From the NCBI GenBank assembly GCA_964352625.1, contig CAYGSD010000007.1:62001-126000 (forward strand): a stretch of DNA of 64,000 nucleotides, in the 5' to 3' direction. The notes under the pieces were generated by a model. That model did not search any database and had not been told where the DNA came from. It saw nothing but the letters and a program-made list of their open reading frames with translations. Source of the DNA: JAAEPI01 sp964352625 (lineage in GTDB: Bacteria; Bacteroidota; Bacteroidia; Cytophagales; Cyclobacteriaceae). The position numbers and the translations under genes are program-made. Shown here one piece after another: positions 22,758 through 32,721 of this stretch (within the stretch, counting starts at the first letter, position 1; every line of letters starts with the position of its first letter).

Positions 22758-25700
22758 TCAATAAATTGGAGTCATTGGAATCTCTGATTTCTTCTTATCC
22801 ATGATGGCCTTGTATTTCTGAGGAATCACCTTCACCATGTGGTTGATATAACGATTCCAGTCCAAAAGAACCTCCTGCGCCACGCTACTCGCCGTGTGCC
22901 TCAAATGATTAATAATCAAATGACGAACTCTCGCCACGTCTTCATCATCAATCGCGTCGAAAATGACCATTTCCGTATTGCAATTCTCTCTGAGATTTCC
23001 ACCCGGATCCAAAACATAGGCAATTCCTCCACTCATTCCTGCTGCGAAATTTTTGCCTGTCGGGCCAAGCACTAACACCGTACCTCCCGTCATGTATTCA
23101 CATCCATGATCACCGACTCCCTCTACCACCGCCACGGCTCCTGAGTTTCGCACCGCAAATCGCTCACCCGCTATTCCGTTGATGTAGACTTCTCCCGAAG
23201 TAGCACCGTACAAAGCCACATTTCCAATGATGGTGTTTTTCCTAGCTCGGAAGTGCACGTTGCGCTGAGGGTGAATAATTAGGCGTCCTCCTGAAAGCCC
23301 TTTTCCAACATAATCATTGGCATCACCTACCAAAGTGAATTTCACTCCTTTGGCCAAAAAAGCTCCAAAACTTTGCCCCGCCGATCCACTGAATTTTAGT
23401 TTAATCTGATCTTCAGGCAACCCTTCCGCACCGTATTTTTTCGAAATAAAACTAGAAATAATTGCACCCGTACTTCGATCCGTATTCTTGATGTCATAGT
23501 CGAACATGGCCACCTCTCCAGCCTCTACTTCATTCTTCACATCTTCCCAAATTTTGTAATCAAGCACGCCATCAAGGGAATCCTGCTGCTTGCGAGAATT
23601 GTACTTGGTGTCGTTCGTATCGATAGTTTTCAGCAACGGAGAAAGGTCAATGCCTCTTGCATCGATCTTATCGGTTTGCTTTAGCATCTGACTCTGACCT
23701 ACCATTTCATGGATGGTTTTGAAACCAAGTTCGGCCATAATCTCGCGTAGTTCCATGGCCATAAACGTGAACAGATTTACTACATGATCAGGGTCACCGG
23801 TAAACAGCTTTCTTAGTTTTTCGTCCTGCGTGGCGATCCCAACCGGACAGGTATTCAGGTGACACTTACGCATCATGATGCAGCCTTCCACAATAAGCGC
23901 CGCAGTGGACACTCCCCATTCTTCGGCACCCAATAGGGTAGCTATCGCAATGTCACGACCAGTCATCATCTTGCCATCCGATTGCAGAACAACCCGACTC
24001 CTCAGACGATTCATCACTAAAGTTTGCTGCGCTTCCGAAAGACCCATCTCCCATGGAAGACCGGCGTGACGAATAGAGCTAAGCGGAGAAGCTCCAGTTC
24101 CTCCATCCGCTCCTGAGACCAAAATAGCGTCGGCGAATCCCTTGGCTACTCCAGCGGCAATTGTACCCACTCCTGTTTCAGAAACCAATTTTACATTGAT
24201 TCTCGCATCGGGGTTGGCATTCTTCAAATCGAATATGAGCTGAGCCAAATCCTCGATCGAGTAAATATCATGATGCGGTGGTGGAGAGATCAAATCAACC
24301 CCCGGGGTGGACATTCGCACGCGTCCGATCCATTCGTCCACTTTGTGACCAGGTAGCTGACCACCCTCACCAGGCTTGGCTCCTTGTGCTATTTTTATCT
24401 GGATTTCATCTGCATTGTTGAGGTAATGAGATGTGACCCCAAAACGACCAGACGCGACTTGCTTGATGCGAGAAACACGTCGGTCACCGTTTTCCATCGG
24501 CTCATATCGTATGGCGTCCTCACCACCTTCGCCGCTATTACTTTTGGCACCAATTCGGTTCATGGCTATGGCCAACGTGGTGTGCGCCTCGAACGAAATA
24601 GAGCCAAAAGACATGGCTCCTGTGGCAAACCTTTGAAGGATTTTCTCCACCGGCTCGACCTTATCTATTGGAATAGGTTTCCCCTTCTTGAATTCCAGAA
24701 GATGCCGAAGATTGACAAGTTTCTTGGAGGGGTCATTCAGTCGATCACGGTACTTCTTGTAGAGTTCGTAATCGTTAAGTCTGGTCGCTTTTTGCAGCAA
24801 GTGAATGGTCTCAGGATCGATCAAATGATCTTCTTGTTCCCGCCTCCAGGAGTAAATCCCACCATGCTTCATCTTGGCATTTTCCTCAAAAGCGCGTCGG
24901 TGGTTGTCGCGAATGTCTTCTTCGAAATGAGCAAAAGTATTCCCCTGAATTCGCGAAGTGGTGCCTTTGAAGCACTTATCAATTACTTCAGACGAAAGCC
25001 CAATAGCTTCAAAAATTTGAGCTGCCTGATATGACTGCAAGGTGCTGATGCCCATTTTGGACATGATTTTCAATAGCCCTTTGCCTACCGCCTCCACATA
25101 GTTGTTGGAGATTTCATCGTACTCAAGGCCCTTCTCATCGGCGTACTTTTTCAGTTCACTAAATACCAGATACGGCATGACTGCACTTGCTCCATAGCCA
25201 ATGAGCGTGGCAAAGTGATGCACCTCGATGACATCAGCAGCGTGTACCACAAGGCTCGTACTTGCTCTTAGTTTCTTGTCGATCAAGTGATGCTGAATGG
25301 CTCCAAGGGCCAACAATGACGGAATGGGCAGCTTATCCGAGGTGGTGACACGATCACTCAGGATAAGAATGGATGCTCCTTCTCTCACGAGTTGCTCAGC
25401 TTCCAGACTGATGCGCGTGAGGGCATCTACGAGCTTTTCCTCCTGACCGAAAGTGGTGTGCACCACCTTGTGATTAAATCCCTGACGATCCAACTCCAGC
25501 ACTTTCTGGAAAGTAGCCGGGCGCAAAACCGGACGAGTGATGTGAACCTGATGCGCATGCTTTGGCTCTTCTGCCAGGATGTTTCGGCCCTCACCCAGTC
25601 TGGTAAATAGGGACATCACCAATCTTTCGCGGATAGGGTCGATGGGTGGATTGCTCACCTGCGCAAAAATTTGCTTGAGGTAGTTAGCAGGATGTTGAGG

Positions 25701-27212
25701 AAATTTTGAAAGCCCAGCTAGAGGCACTTCCAGCCCCATACTTCCAATGGGTTCTTTACCCTCTAGAGCCATTGGCAGGATGATTTTTTCGACATCCTCT
25801 GTGGTGTAGCCATTGGCAATTTTCAAGCGTTCGATTTGATCGGCCGGGACAACTTTCGGGTCTTGGAACGGACCGGGCAATGTTCTCAACTTGATTCTAT
25901 TTCTATCGAGCCAAGTGCCGTATGGTTTCGCCTTGGCGATTTCTTCTTTCACCTGATGATCGTACTTGATCTCGCCCTTTTCCAAGTCCACCACCAGCAT
26001 CTTCCCCGGCTGGAGTCTTCCCTTCTCCTTAACCAATTTTTGATCAATGGGTAGCGCCCCCGTTTCACTCGCGATGATCAGGCGATCATCCGAAGTGATG
26101 GTGTAGCGGCAGGGTCTTAGTCCGTTTCTATCCAGTGTGGCTCCAATGAGGTTTCCGTCGGTGAAGCAGAGAGCGGCCGGGCCGTCCCAAGGCTCCATAA
26201 TTGACGCTGCGTATTTGTAAAACGACTTTATGTTGTCATCCATTTGATGGTTGTATTGCCAGGCTTCCGGCACTAACATCATCATAGCGTGGGTGAGCGG
26301 GCGGCCACCCATCACGAGCAGTTCTATCAGTTCGTCCAAATTGGCCGAATCAGACACGGACATATCGCAAATGGGCAAGAGTTTTTCCAGCTCCTCTTTA
26401 GTGAAAAGGGTCGACTCCATAAGCGCCTCCTTGCTTTTCATTTTATTGATGTTTCCGCGAATGGTGTTTATTTCTCCATTGTGGGCGATGTAGCGAAAGG
26501 GCTGTGCGAGGCTCCATTTGGGAAATGTGTTCGTCGAAAATCTTGAATGAATGATGGCAAAAGCAGAGGTTAATTCTTCATTCTGCAGATCGAGATAATA
26601 GGCCTTGAGCTGATCAGTTCTGAGCTGTCCTTTGTAGACAATCTGAGTGGTGGAAAGAGAGGCTACATAGAAGTCGAACCTCGCCTTGAGCACCTTGGAT
26701 GCATATTTTTTGAGCACGTACAGCTTTCTTTCCAGCTCTTTGCCCTTGAGCTTGCCTTGCGAAAGAAAAGTCTGGATGATCTTGGGTTCGTTCTCACGTG
26801 CGGTAGGACCGGTATGCCGATTGTCCACTGGCACATCCCGCTCATGAAGAATAGTGAAACCCATTTCTGTAGCGAGTGCATTGAATTCACCCACACAATC
26901 TTCCCAAAATGGCTTGGGAAGAAACATCATCGCTACGCCGTATTCTCCTCTATTAGGCAATTTCTTGCCAACTGAATTGAATTCATTTGCAAACAAATCA
27001 TGAGGAAGTTCGATCAGAATACCGGCACCATCGCCGGTCTCAGGCTCTGCCCCACACCCTCCTCGATGCTCCATGTTTTCGAGCATCAATATGGCATCAT
27101 CCACGAGTTCATGCGACCTGTTTCGCTTGACATTGGTGATCAGGCCTATTCCACACGCATCATGCTCGAATTCCGGCAGATACATTCCCTGTATTTTGTT
27201 TTCGCTCATCAT
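22758..27212 (-). CDS. gltB: Glutamate synthase (NADPH) large subunit
   Basis: A 1,484-residue ferredoxin/NADPH-type large subunit. A short propeptide (19 residues) precedes C20 in HDACGIG, which becomes the N-terminal nucleophile of the type II glutamine amidotransferase after processing. The central and FMN-binding synthase domains follow (about 420-1200), with the 3Fe-4S cysteine set CIMMRKCHLNTCPVG and the FMN-binding GADGGTGASPLSSIRHAG. The C-terminal GXGXG beta-helix contains GKGLSGGRLIIHPQ and GATSGEVYINGIAGERFAVR. Full length and intact. The pair gltB-gltD fixes ammonium nitrogen imported by AmtB and glutamine synthetase (not in the window). Two adjacent ATG codons are available at the start; the first is used. 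Confidence 0.98.
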   Translation of the reverse strand: MMSENKIQGMYLPEFEHDACGIGLITNVKRNRSHELVDDAILMLENMEHRGGCGAEPETGDGAGILIELPHDLFANEFNSVGKKLPNRGEYGVAMMFLPKPFWEDCVGEFNALATEMGFTILHERDVPVDNRHTGPTARENEPKIIQTFLSQGKLKGKELERKLYVLKKYASKVLKARFDFYVASLSTTQIVYKGQLRTDQLKAYYLDLQNEELTSAFAIIHSRFSTNTFPKWSLAQPFRYIAHNGEINTIRGNINKMKSKEALMESTLFTKEELEKLLPICDMSVSDSANLDELIELLVMGGRPLTHAMMMLVPEAWQYNHQMDDNIKSFYKYAASIMEPWDGPAALCFTDGNLIGATLDRNGLRPCRYTITSDDRLIIASETGALPIDQKLVKEKGRLQPGKMLVVDLEKGEIKYDHQVKEEIAKAKPYGTWLDRNRIKLRTLPGPFQDPKVVPADQIERLKIANGYTTEDVEKIILPMALEGKEPIGSMGLEVPLAGLSKFPQHPANYLKQIFAQVSNPPIDPIRERLVMSLFTRLGEGRNILAEEPKHAHQVHITRPVLRPATFQKVLELDRQGFNHKVVHTTFGQEEKLVDALTRISLEAEQLVREGASILILSDRVTTSDKLPIPSLLALGAIQHHLIDKKLRASTSLVVHAADVIEVHHFATLIGYGASAVMPYLVFSELKKYADEKGLEYDEISNNYVEAVGKGLLKIMSKMGISTLQSYQAAQIFEAIGLSSEVIDKCFKGTTSRIQGNTFAHFEEDIRDNHRRAFEENAKMKHGGIYSWRREQEDHLIDPETIHLLQKATRLNDYELYKKYRDRLNDPSKKLVNLRHLLEFKKGKPIPIDKVEPVEKILQRFATGAMSFGSISFEAHTTLAIAMNRIGAKSNSGEGGEDAIRYEPMENGDRRVSRIKQVASGRFGVTSHYLNNADEIQIKIAQGAKPGEGGQLPGHKVDEWIGRVRMSTPGVDLISPPPHHDIYSIEDLAQLIFDLKNANPDARINVKLVSETGVGTIAAGVAKGFADAILVSGADGGTGASPLSSIRHAGLPWEMGLSEAQQTLVMNRLRSRVVLQSDGKMMTGRDIAIATLLGAEEWGVSTAALIVEGCIMMRKCHLNTCPVGIATQDEKLRKLFTGDPDHVVNLFTFMAMELREIMAELGFKTIHEMVGQSQMLKQTDKIDARGIDLSPLLKTIDTNDTKYNSRKQQDSLDGVLDYKIWEDVKNEVEAGEVAMFDYDIKNTDRSTGAIISSFISKKYGAEGLPEDQIKLKFSGSAGQSFGAFLAKGVKFTLVGDANDYVGKGLSGGRLIIHPQRNVHFRARKNTIIGNVALYGATSGEVYINGIAGERFAVRNSGAVAVVEGVGDHGCEYMTGGTVLVLGPTGKNFAAGMSGGIAYVLDPGGNLRENCNTEMVIFDAIDDEDVARVRHLIINHLRHTASSVAQEVLLDWNRYINHMVKVIPQKYKAIMDKKKSEIPMTPIY

Positions 27213-27360
27213 TTAAAACTTACACGAATTTTATGAATAATTCAATGATTTCATAAAAACATAATTCACTACATACATCGAAAACGCATGTATTGAATAT
27301 CATTCAATAAAACGGGGAAATGTTGCCGATTCTTCATAGAGATAGAAGAACCTAAACTAC

Positions 27361-27422
27361 CACGGAGTGAAAGTGACCGCCATGAAGACGAAATGGAATT
27401 CTTGGATCACTTTCTCTCCGTG
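27361..27422. repeat. Inverted repeat downstream of ilvC
   Basis: CACGGAGTGAAAGTGA (27361) and TCACTTTCTCTCCGTG (ending 27422) are inverted with one mismatch and enclose 30 nt. It lies 11 bp past the ilvC stop codon, so it may serve as the 3' end of the branched-chain operon or as a dispersed palindromic repeat. The rest of the 27213-27433 gap is A/T-rich and holds no gene. Confidence 0.6.
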
Positions 27423-27433
27423 ATGGGGTAAAC

Positions 27434-28480
27434 CTACTTATTCTCTGGTCGCAGCTTTCGCACGGCTGCACCCGCTTGCCACATCTCCGAGTTTCTCAGT
27501 TCATCCAACTCTTTCTCCAATCCGGCTCTATAATCAGCCTTCTCGTTTGCTTCGATGGTGATTCTGGCTTCATTTCCTGTTTCAACACTCTCGTACAGAT
27601 CAGCCATTACAGGAGCTACTGCATCGCGGAATTTCTTCCACCAATCCAAAGCTCCTCGTTGGGCAGTGGTGGAGCAGTTGGCGTACATCCAATCCATTCC
27701 ATTTTCTGCTACGAGCGGGTAAAGTGACTGGGTGGCTTCTTCCACGGTTTCATTGAAAGCCTCAGATGGAGAGTGTCCTTTCGATCTTAGCAGATCGTAC
27801 TGTGCGGCAAATAATCCTTGTATAGCACCCATCAAGCTTCCTCTTTCGCCTGTCAAATCGCTATACACTTCTTTTTGGAAATTGGTCTCGAAGAGGTATC
27901 CCGATCCTACGCCTATTCCCAATGCAATCACTCTTTCTCTAGCTTTCCCAGTGTAGTCTTGATGTACGGCGAATGAAGAGTTCAGGCCTTTTCCTGCCAC
28001 GAACAATCTTCTCAAGGATGTTCCGGAACCCTTTGGAGCAACCAAGATGACATCAACATTTGCTGGAGGGATGATTCCCGTTTGGTCTTTGTACGTCACC
28101 CCGAATCCGTGAGAGAAGTAAAGGGCATCTCCTTCGTTGAGGTTGGCTTTTACAAGCGGCCACTTCTCGATCTGCCCAGCGTCAGAGAGTAGGTATTGGA
28201 TGGTTGTTCCTTTTTGAAGAGCCTCCTCAATTTCGAATAAGGTTTCACCTGGAACCCATCCATCAGCGACAGCTTTGTCCCAGGATTTGCCTCCCTTTCT
28301 TTGCCCCACGATCACGTTGAAGCCATTGTCTCTGAGGTTCAATGCCTGCCCTGGACCTTGCACGCCGTACCCGATGATGGCGATGGTCTCGTCCTTCATT
28401 ATTTCCCTTGCCTTTGCTAGCGGAAATTCTTCACGGGTTACTACTTGTTCATCTGTTCCTCCGAAATTGATAGTTGCCAT
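27434..28480 (-). CDS. ilvC: Ketol-acid reductoisomerase
   Basis: A 348-residue NADPH- and magnesium-dependent enzyme that rearranges and reduces acetolactate (valine/leucine) or acetohydroxybutyrate (isoleucine). The Rossmann fold has GYGVQGPGQALNLRDNG (about 38-54) and a following VGQRKGGKSW phosphate loop. The knotted C-terminal domain carries SDLTGERGSLMGAIQGLFAA and NETVEEATQSLYPLV with the metal-binding acids. It is the last gene of the operon, 25 bp after ilvN. Length and motifs are those of the form found in Bacteroidota. Nothing unusual. Confidence 0.97.
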   Translation of the reverse strand: MATINFGGTDEQVVTREEFPLAKAREIMKDETIAIIGYGVQGPGQALNLRDNGFNVIVGQRKGGKSWDKAVADGWVPGETLFEIEEALQKGTTIQYLLSDAGQIEKWPLVKANLNEGDALYFSHGFGVTYKDQTGIIPPANVDVILVAPKGSGTSLRRLFVAGKGLNSSFAVHQDYTGKARERVIALGIGVGSGYLFETNFQKEVYSDLTGERGSLMGAIQGLFAAQYDLLRSKGHSPSEAFNETVEEATQSLYPLVAENGMDWMYANCSTTAQRGALDWWKKFRDAVAPVMADLYESVETGNEARITIEANEKADYRAGLEKELDELRNSEMWQAGAAVRKLRPENK

Positions 28481-28505
28481 TTCTTCTTAGTTAAATTGAT
28501 TCTAG

Positions 28506-29063
28506 TTAATAGTTTTTGATACTTAATTCGTTTGACGTACTGTCTTCTAATTCTTTGATGTAGGTTTCTGTTCTTCTTTTGGATTTGGAGATCGCCACCC
28601 GGCCGGATCGCACGAATTCGAGCAAGCCGTAGGGCTCCAGTTTTTCATACAATTCATGTGTTTCGGTTTTCAGCCCTGTCTTCTCTATGACCATGTGATC
28701 ACTGTCCACGGCGAGGATCCTGGCTCCATTCTCCTTTACAAATTCTTCAGCACCTATTCCATTACTAAAGGCAGTGGCTGGCACCTTATAGAGAGCGATT
28801 TCCTGATAAAAAATCTGATCGTCTTCGTAGACAAATGCGCCGAGCACGTCTATCAATTTTCTGATTTGGCCACACACCTTGTCTGCTTGTGCACGCGTGC
28901 AGCGGATCACCATCGTGAATCGGCTAATCCCTTTGACCTCCGTGGTGGAGACGTTGAGACTCTCGATATTGATTTTTCGACGGGTGAAAATAATGGTGAT
29001 GTTGTTCAGCAACCCCGATTTATTTTCTGTCAAAATGGATAATGTGTATAGCTGCTCCATCAT
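28506..29063 (-). CDS. ilvN: Acetolactate synthase regulatory subunit
   Basis: The 185-residue small subunit binds branched-chain amino acids and makes the IlvB enzyme sensitive to feedback inhibition. The first ACT domain is at residues 1-80: LYTLSILTENKSGLLNNITI, FTRRKINIESLNVSTTEVKG, FTMVIRCTRAQADKVCGQI. The second domain (about 90-160) contains ILAVDSDHMVIEKTG and EKLEPYGLLEFVRSGRVAIS. Its start overlaps the stop codon of ilvB by 4 bp, so the two subunits are coupled in translation at fixed stoichiometry. Confidence 0.95.
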   Translation of the reverse strand: MMEQLYTLSILTENKSGLLNNITIIFTRRKINIESLNVSTTEVKGISRFTMVIRCTRAQADKVCGQIRKLIDVLGAFVYEDDQIFYQEIALYKVPATAFSNGIGAEEFVKENGARILAVDSDHMVIEKTGLKTETHELYEKLEPYGLLEFVRSGRVAISKSKRRTETYIKELEDSTSNELSIKNY

Positions 29064-30808
29064 TCTAGTCTTATGTCTGAAACTGACGCTCCTGTCGGGA
29101 TCATAGGGAAAACGTTCTCTTCCTTTTCCACCACTGCCTCCAGTAAGATTGGCCCCTCGGCAGCTAAGAACCGATCGATCGACGCTTCGAGATTTTCCCT
29201 TTCTTCCACCTTGAAAGCTTCAATTCTAAACCCTTCGGCCACTTTGACGAAATCGGGATTTACCAGCTCGGTGAACGAATACCTTCCTTCGAAGAAGAGT
29301 TCCTGCCACTGGCGTACCATGCCCAAAAAGTTGTTGTTTAGGATCAATATTTTCACAGGTATCTGGCTCTGAAAAATCGTCCCTAATTCCTGAATGGTCA
29401 TCTGAAAACCACCGTCACCAATGATGGCAATAACTGGTCTATCCTTTTGCCCAAGCCCTGCACCCATGGCTGCAGGAAGCGCAAAGCCCATAGTGCCCAA
29501 GCCACCCGAGGTTACATTTTGTCTTTTGTCTTTGAATTGATAATATCGGCTGGTCACCATCTGGTGCTGCCCCACGTCGGTCACAACCACGGCCTTTCCA
29601 TCGGTTTTTTCGGAGAGCATGGTCACGATTTCGGCCATTTTCAATCCGCCATCAGTCGGGTGCATTTCGCCAGCTCGGATTTTATCATGCTCAATTTTGG
29701 TGCATGCGTGAAACTCCGCCAGCCACATGTCGTGGGTGTTCTTGTCCACTTTTCCCATCAAGGATATCAATGCTTCCTTCGCATCGGCATTGATACCAAT
29801 GTCAGCGACAACATTCTTGTTTATTTCCGAGGGGTCAATTTCAATGTGAATGACCTTGGCTTGCTTGGCGTAAGTGTTCAAATCGCCCGTCACCCGGTCG
29901 TCGAATCGCATCCCAACTGCAATGAGCAAATCGCACTCGTTGGTCTTGACATTCGGCCCGTAGTTGCCATGCATGCCGAGGTAGCCCACATACAGTGGAT
30001 GATCTGTGGCAACCGCCGAAAGTCCAAGAAGTGTGGAAGCCACCGGAATGCCTGTTCGTTCTACGAACGCCACCAATTCCTGCTGAGCGTCTGATAAAAT
30101 GACTCCTTGCCCCACCAAAAGTAATGGCTTCTTGGCCTGATTGATCAGCGCGGCAGCTTGCTCGACCTTGATCTCGTCCAATGCCGGATAGGGATGGTAG
30201 CTTCTAATTTTTTTGCATGGCTCGTACTTGAAGTCAAATGCAGCGAACTGGGCATTCTTGGTGATATCTATGACCACCGGGCCCGGTCTGCCCGTTCGGG
30301 CAATGTAAAATGCTCTGGCCAACGCCTCAGGGATTTCCTCTGCTCTGGTCACCTGATAATTCCACTTCGTCACTGGCATAGAAATACCGATCACGTCAGT
30401 TTCCTGAAAAGCATCGGTTCCCAATAAATGATCTGCGACCTGCCCTGTGATGCACACTAGTGGCGTGGAGTCGATCATCGCATCGGCGATACCGGTGATG
30501 AGATTGGTAGCCCCAGGCCCTGAGGTGGCCATGCAAACGCCCACTTTCCCTGAGACTCGTGCGTAACCTTGAGCTGCGTGTACGGCACCTTGCTCGTGAC
30601 GTACGAGGATGTGATTCATTTCATTTTTGAACTGATAAAGTGAATCATAGATGGGCATAATTGCTCCGCCCGGATATCCAAAAATGGTATCTACTTGCTC
30701 GGCAAGTAAGCATCGAATGACGGCTTCTGAGCCAGTGATACGCTCAGTTATACCCATTTTTCTTTGTTCTACTTCTAGTGTCGATGTGTTCATGTCGCCT
30801 CTATTCAT
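29060..30808 (-). CDS. ilvB: Acetolactate synthase catalytic subunit
   Basis: A 582-residue thiamine diphosphate and FAD enzyme that condenses two pyruvates, or pyruvate with 2-oxobutyrate. Landmarks: DTIFGYPGGAIMPIYDSLYQ with the ThDP region, VRHEQGAVHAAQGYARVSG with the catalytic glutamate, IIGDGGFQMTIQELGTIFQS for ThDP-Mg binding. The ATG at 30808 overlaps ilvD by 8 bp; a second ATG at 30793 removes the overlap and is equally likely. It is in the same operon as ilvD and ilvN. Intact, with the C-terminal EENVFPMIPTGASVSD typical of the family. Confidence 0.97.
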   Translation of the reverse strand: MNRGDMNTSTLEVEQRKMGITERITGSEAVIRCLLAEQVDTIFGYPGGAIMPIYDSLYQFKNEMNHILVRHEQGAVHAAQGYARVSGKVGVCMATSGPGATNLITGIADAMIDSTPLVCITGQVADHLLGTDAFQETDVIGISMPVTKWNYQVTRAEEIPEALARAFYIARTGRPGPVVIDITKNAQFAAFDFKYEPCKKIRSYHPYPALDEIKVEQAAALINQAKKPLLLVGQGVILSDAQQELVAFVERTGIPVASTLLGLSAVATDHPLYVGYLGMHGNYGPNVKTNECDLLIAVGMRFDDRVTGDLNTYAKQAKVIHIEIDPSEINKNVVADIGINADAKEALISLMGKVDKNTHDMWLAEFHACTKIEHDKIRAGEMHPTDGGLKMAEIVTMLSEKTDGKAVVVTDVGQHQMVTSRYYQFKDKRQNVTSGGLGTMGFALPAAMGAGLGQKDRPVIAIIGDGGFQMTIQELGTIFQSQIPVKILILNNNFLGMVRQWQELFFEGRYSFTELVNPDFVKVAEGFRIEAFKVEERENLEASIDRFLAAEGPILLEAVVEKEENVFPMIPTGASVSDIRLE

Positions 30809-32474
30809 CGGTTACACAACCTTCCGAGGCAGTTGCCACGGAGTTGATATATTTTCTAAGCACTCCCTTTTCAGCGCGATAAGCCGGCTGCTTCCATTCT
30901 TTTCTTCTTTGTTCCAGTTCCTCATCGGTGAGCTTCACATTCAATTCATTCTTTGTCGCGTCGATGCATATGATGTCTCCATTTCTGATCAGACCGAGCG
31001 GGCCACCTTCCTGTGCTTCAGGGGTGATATGTCCCACTACAAATCCATGCGATCCTCCAGAGAACCGACCATCCGTGATGAGTGCCACGTCTTTGCCCAG
31101 GCCTCTTCCCATTACGGCACCCGTTGGCTTTAGCATTTCGGGCATTCCCGGTGCTCCCTTTGGGCCTGAGTATCGGATGACAATCACGTCTCCTTTTTGT
31201 ACTTCTTTTCCTATTCCCTCGATTGCCTCAAATTCATCATTGAAACATCTAGCCGGACCCTCGAAATATTCACCTTCCTTACCTGTGATTTTGGCTACTG
31301 CCCCTTCAGGTGCCAGATTTCCATAGAGAATTTGCAGGTGTCCCGTTTTCTTGATTGGTTGGGTGAAGTCATGAATTACCTTTTGGCCTTGAGCCAAATC
31401 TGGATACCCTTCCAGGTTTTCTGCCAAGGTTTTTCCAGTGACAGTGAGGCAATCTCCGTGGAGATAACCTTGCTCCAACATCATTTTCATCACTGCAGGC
31501 ACTCCCCCAACTTTATGCAGGTCTTCCATCAAATATTCGCCGCTAGGTTTAAGGTCTGCAATGAACGGCGTGGTATCAGAAAGTCGTTGGAAATCATCTA
31601 ATCCAATCGGCACGTTCACGGCCTTTGCCATGGCAATCAAATGAAGAACGGCGTTGGTCGATCCGCCCAAAATCATGATGACACGAATGGCATTCTCAAA
31701 TGCCTCCAACGTCATGATGTCACTTGGCCGAATGTCTTCTTTCAAAAGGTGATAGATGGCCTTTCCAACTTTCGCAATTTCGTTTTGCTTGGCATCTCCT
31801 TCGGCGGGATTAGAGGCTGAACTTGGCAAACTCATGCCCATCGCTTCAATGGCCGAAGACATAGTATTGGCGGTGTACATACCCCCGCAAGCGCCCGGGC
31901 CTGGGATGGAATTTTTTATGATTCCGTCATAGTCTTCATCGGAAATGACATTGCCTAATCGCTTACCATATGCCTCGAAAGCAGAGACAATATTTAGGTC
32001 TTCACCTTTCCACTTTCCAGGTCGAACAGTGCCCCCATAAACCAAAAGGGATGGGCGATTCAGCCTGCCCATGGCCATCATAGCACCGGGCATATTTTTA
32101 TCACAACCGACAACCGAAACTATTCCGTCATAGAATTGAGCATTCGCGACCGTCTCAATGGAATCAGCAATAATGTCTCTAGAAACCAGTGAGTATTTCA
32201 TTCCAACTGTCCCATTCGACATGCCGTCACTCACGCCGATTGTGTGGAATATCAAACCGAGCAGGTCGGTTTCATTCACACTTTTCTTGACCTGATGCGC
32301 CAGAATGTTGAGGTGCATGTTGCACGGATTTCCTTCAAACCCCGTGCTTACAATACCCACCTGAGCTTTCTTCAGGTCATTCTCCGTAAGTCCTAAAGCA
32401 TATAGCTGAGCCTGAGAACCTGGCTGAGAAGGGTCTTGAGTGATTGTCTTGCTATGTCGGTTTAGTTCGCTCAT
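30801..32474 (-). CDS. ilvD: Dihydroxy-acid dehydratase
   Basis: A 557-residue iron-sulphur enzyme for the third common step of valine, leucine and isoleucine synthesis. Cluster ligands are visible in GFEGNPCNMH (about 44-53), VVGCDKNMPGAMMAMGRL and GPGACGGMYTANTMSSAIEA, and the substrate region includes GGSTNAVLHLIAMA and TDGRFSGGSHGFVVGHITPEA. Length is normal for the class. It is separated from leuB by a 247-bp gap with two dispersed repeats but is likely still in the same transcript, and it overlaps the ilvB start. Confidence 0.97.
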   Translation of the reverse strand: MSELNRHSKTITQDPSQPGSQAQLYALGLTENDLKKAQVGIVSTGFEGNPCNMHLNILAHQVKKSVNETDLLGLIFHTIGVSDGMSNGTVGMKYSLVSRDIIADSIETVANAQFYDGIVSVVGCDKNMPGAMMAMGRLNRPSLLVYGGTVRPGKWKGEDLNIVSAFEAYGKRLGNVISDEDYDGIIKNSIPGPGACGGMYTANTMSSAIEAMGMSLPSSASNPAEGDAKQNEIAKVGKAIYHLLKEDIRPSDIMTLEAFENAIRVIMILGGSTNAVLHLIAMAKAVNVPIGLDDFQRLSDTTPFIADLKPSGEYLMEDLHKVGGVPAVMKMMLEQGYLHGDCLTVTGKTLAENLEGYPDLAQGQKVIHDFTQPIKKTGHLQILYGNLAPEGAVAKITGKEGEYFEGPARCFNDEFEAIEGIGKEVQKGDVIVIRYSGPKGAPGMPEMLKPTGAVMGRGLGKDVALITDGRFSGGSHGFVVGHITPEAQEGGPLGLIRNGDIICIDATKNELNVKLTDEELEQRRKEWKQPAYRAEKGVLRKYINSVATASEGCVTDE

Positions 32475-32500
32475 TCTAATTTTTTACCACCTCATTTTTT

Positions 32501-32714
32501 TAACCATGGAGAGCACTGAGGAATCAGAGTTATTGCTTCTTTGTGTCTCTTGTGGTTTATTTAAAATCATACTGCGGTGGCTGCTTTTTCTTTTCCTATT
32601 ACTAACAATCGTTCATTTAAATTTCATTTACTACCGACTTTATTTCAACCGCAGAGATCTCAGAGTAAACGGAGCTTTTCCTTATACTCTGTGCTCACTG
32701 TTTCCTTTGTGGTT
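32501..32714. repeat. Two copies of a dispersed palindromic repeat (AACC...GGTT type) between ilvD and leuB
   Basis: Copy 1 (32501-32557) begins TAACCATGGAGAGCACTGAG and ends CTTTGTGTCTCTTGTGGTT. Copy 2 (32646-32714) begins CAACCGCAGAGATCTCAGAG and ends TTTCCTTTGTGGTTA. Each is an imperfect foldback flanked by AACC/GGTT, as seen in dispersed intergenic repeats of many Bacteroidota. The 247-bp gap holds no other feature. Confidence 0.6.
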
Positions 32715-32721
32715 ATTGAAT

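Noticed and set aside
24384..25034. Long rightward frame inside gltB
   Set aside because: Antisense shadow of an intact glutamate synthase with conserved motifs throughout.
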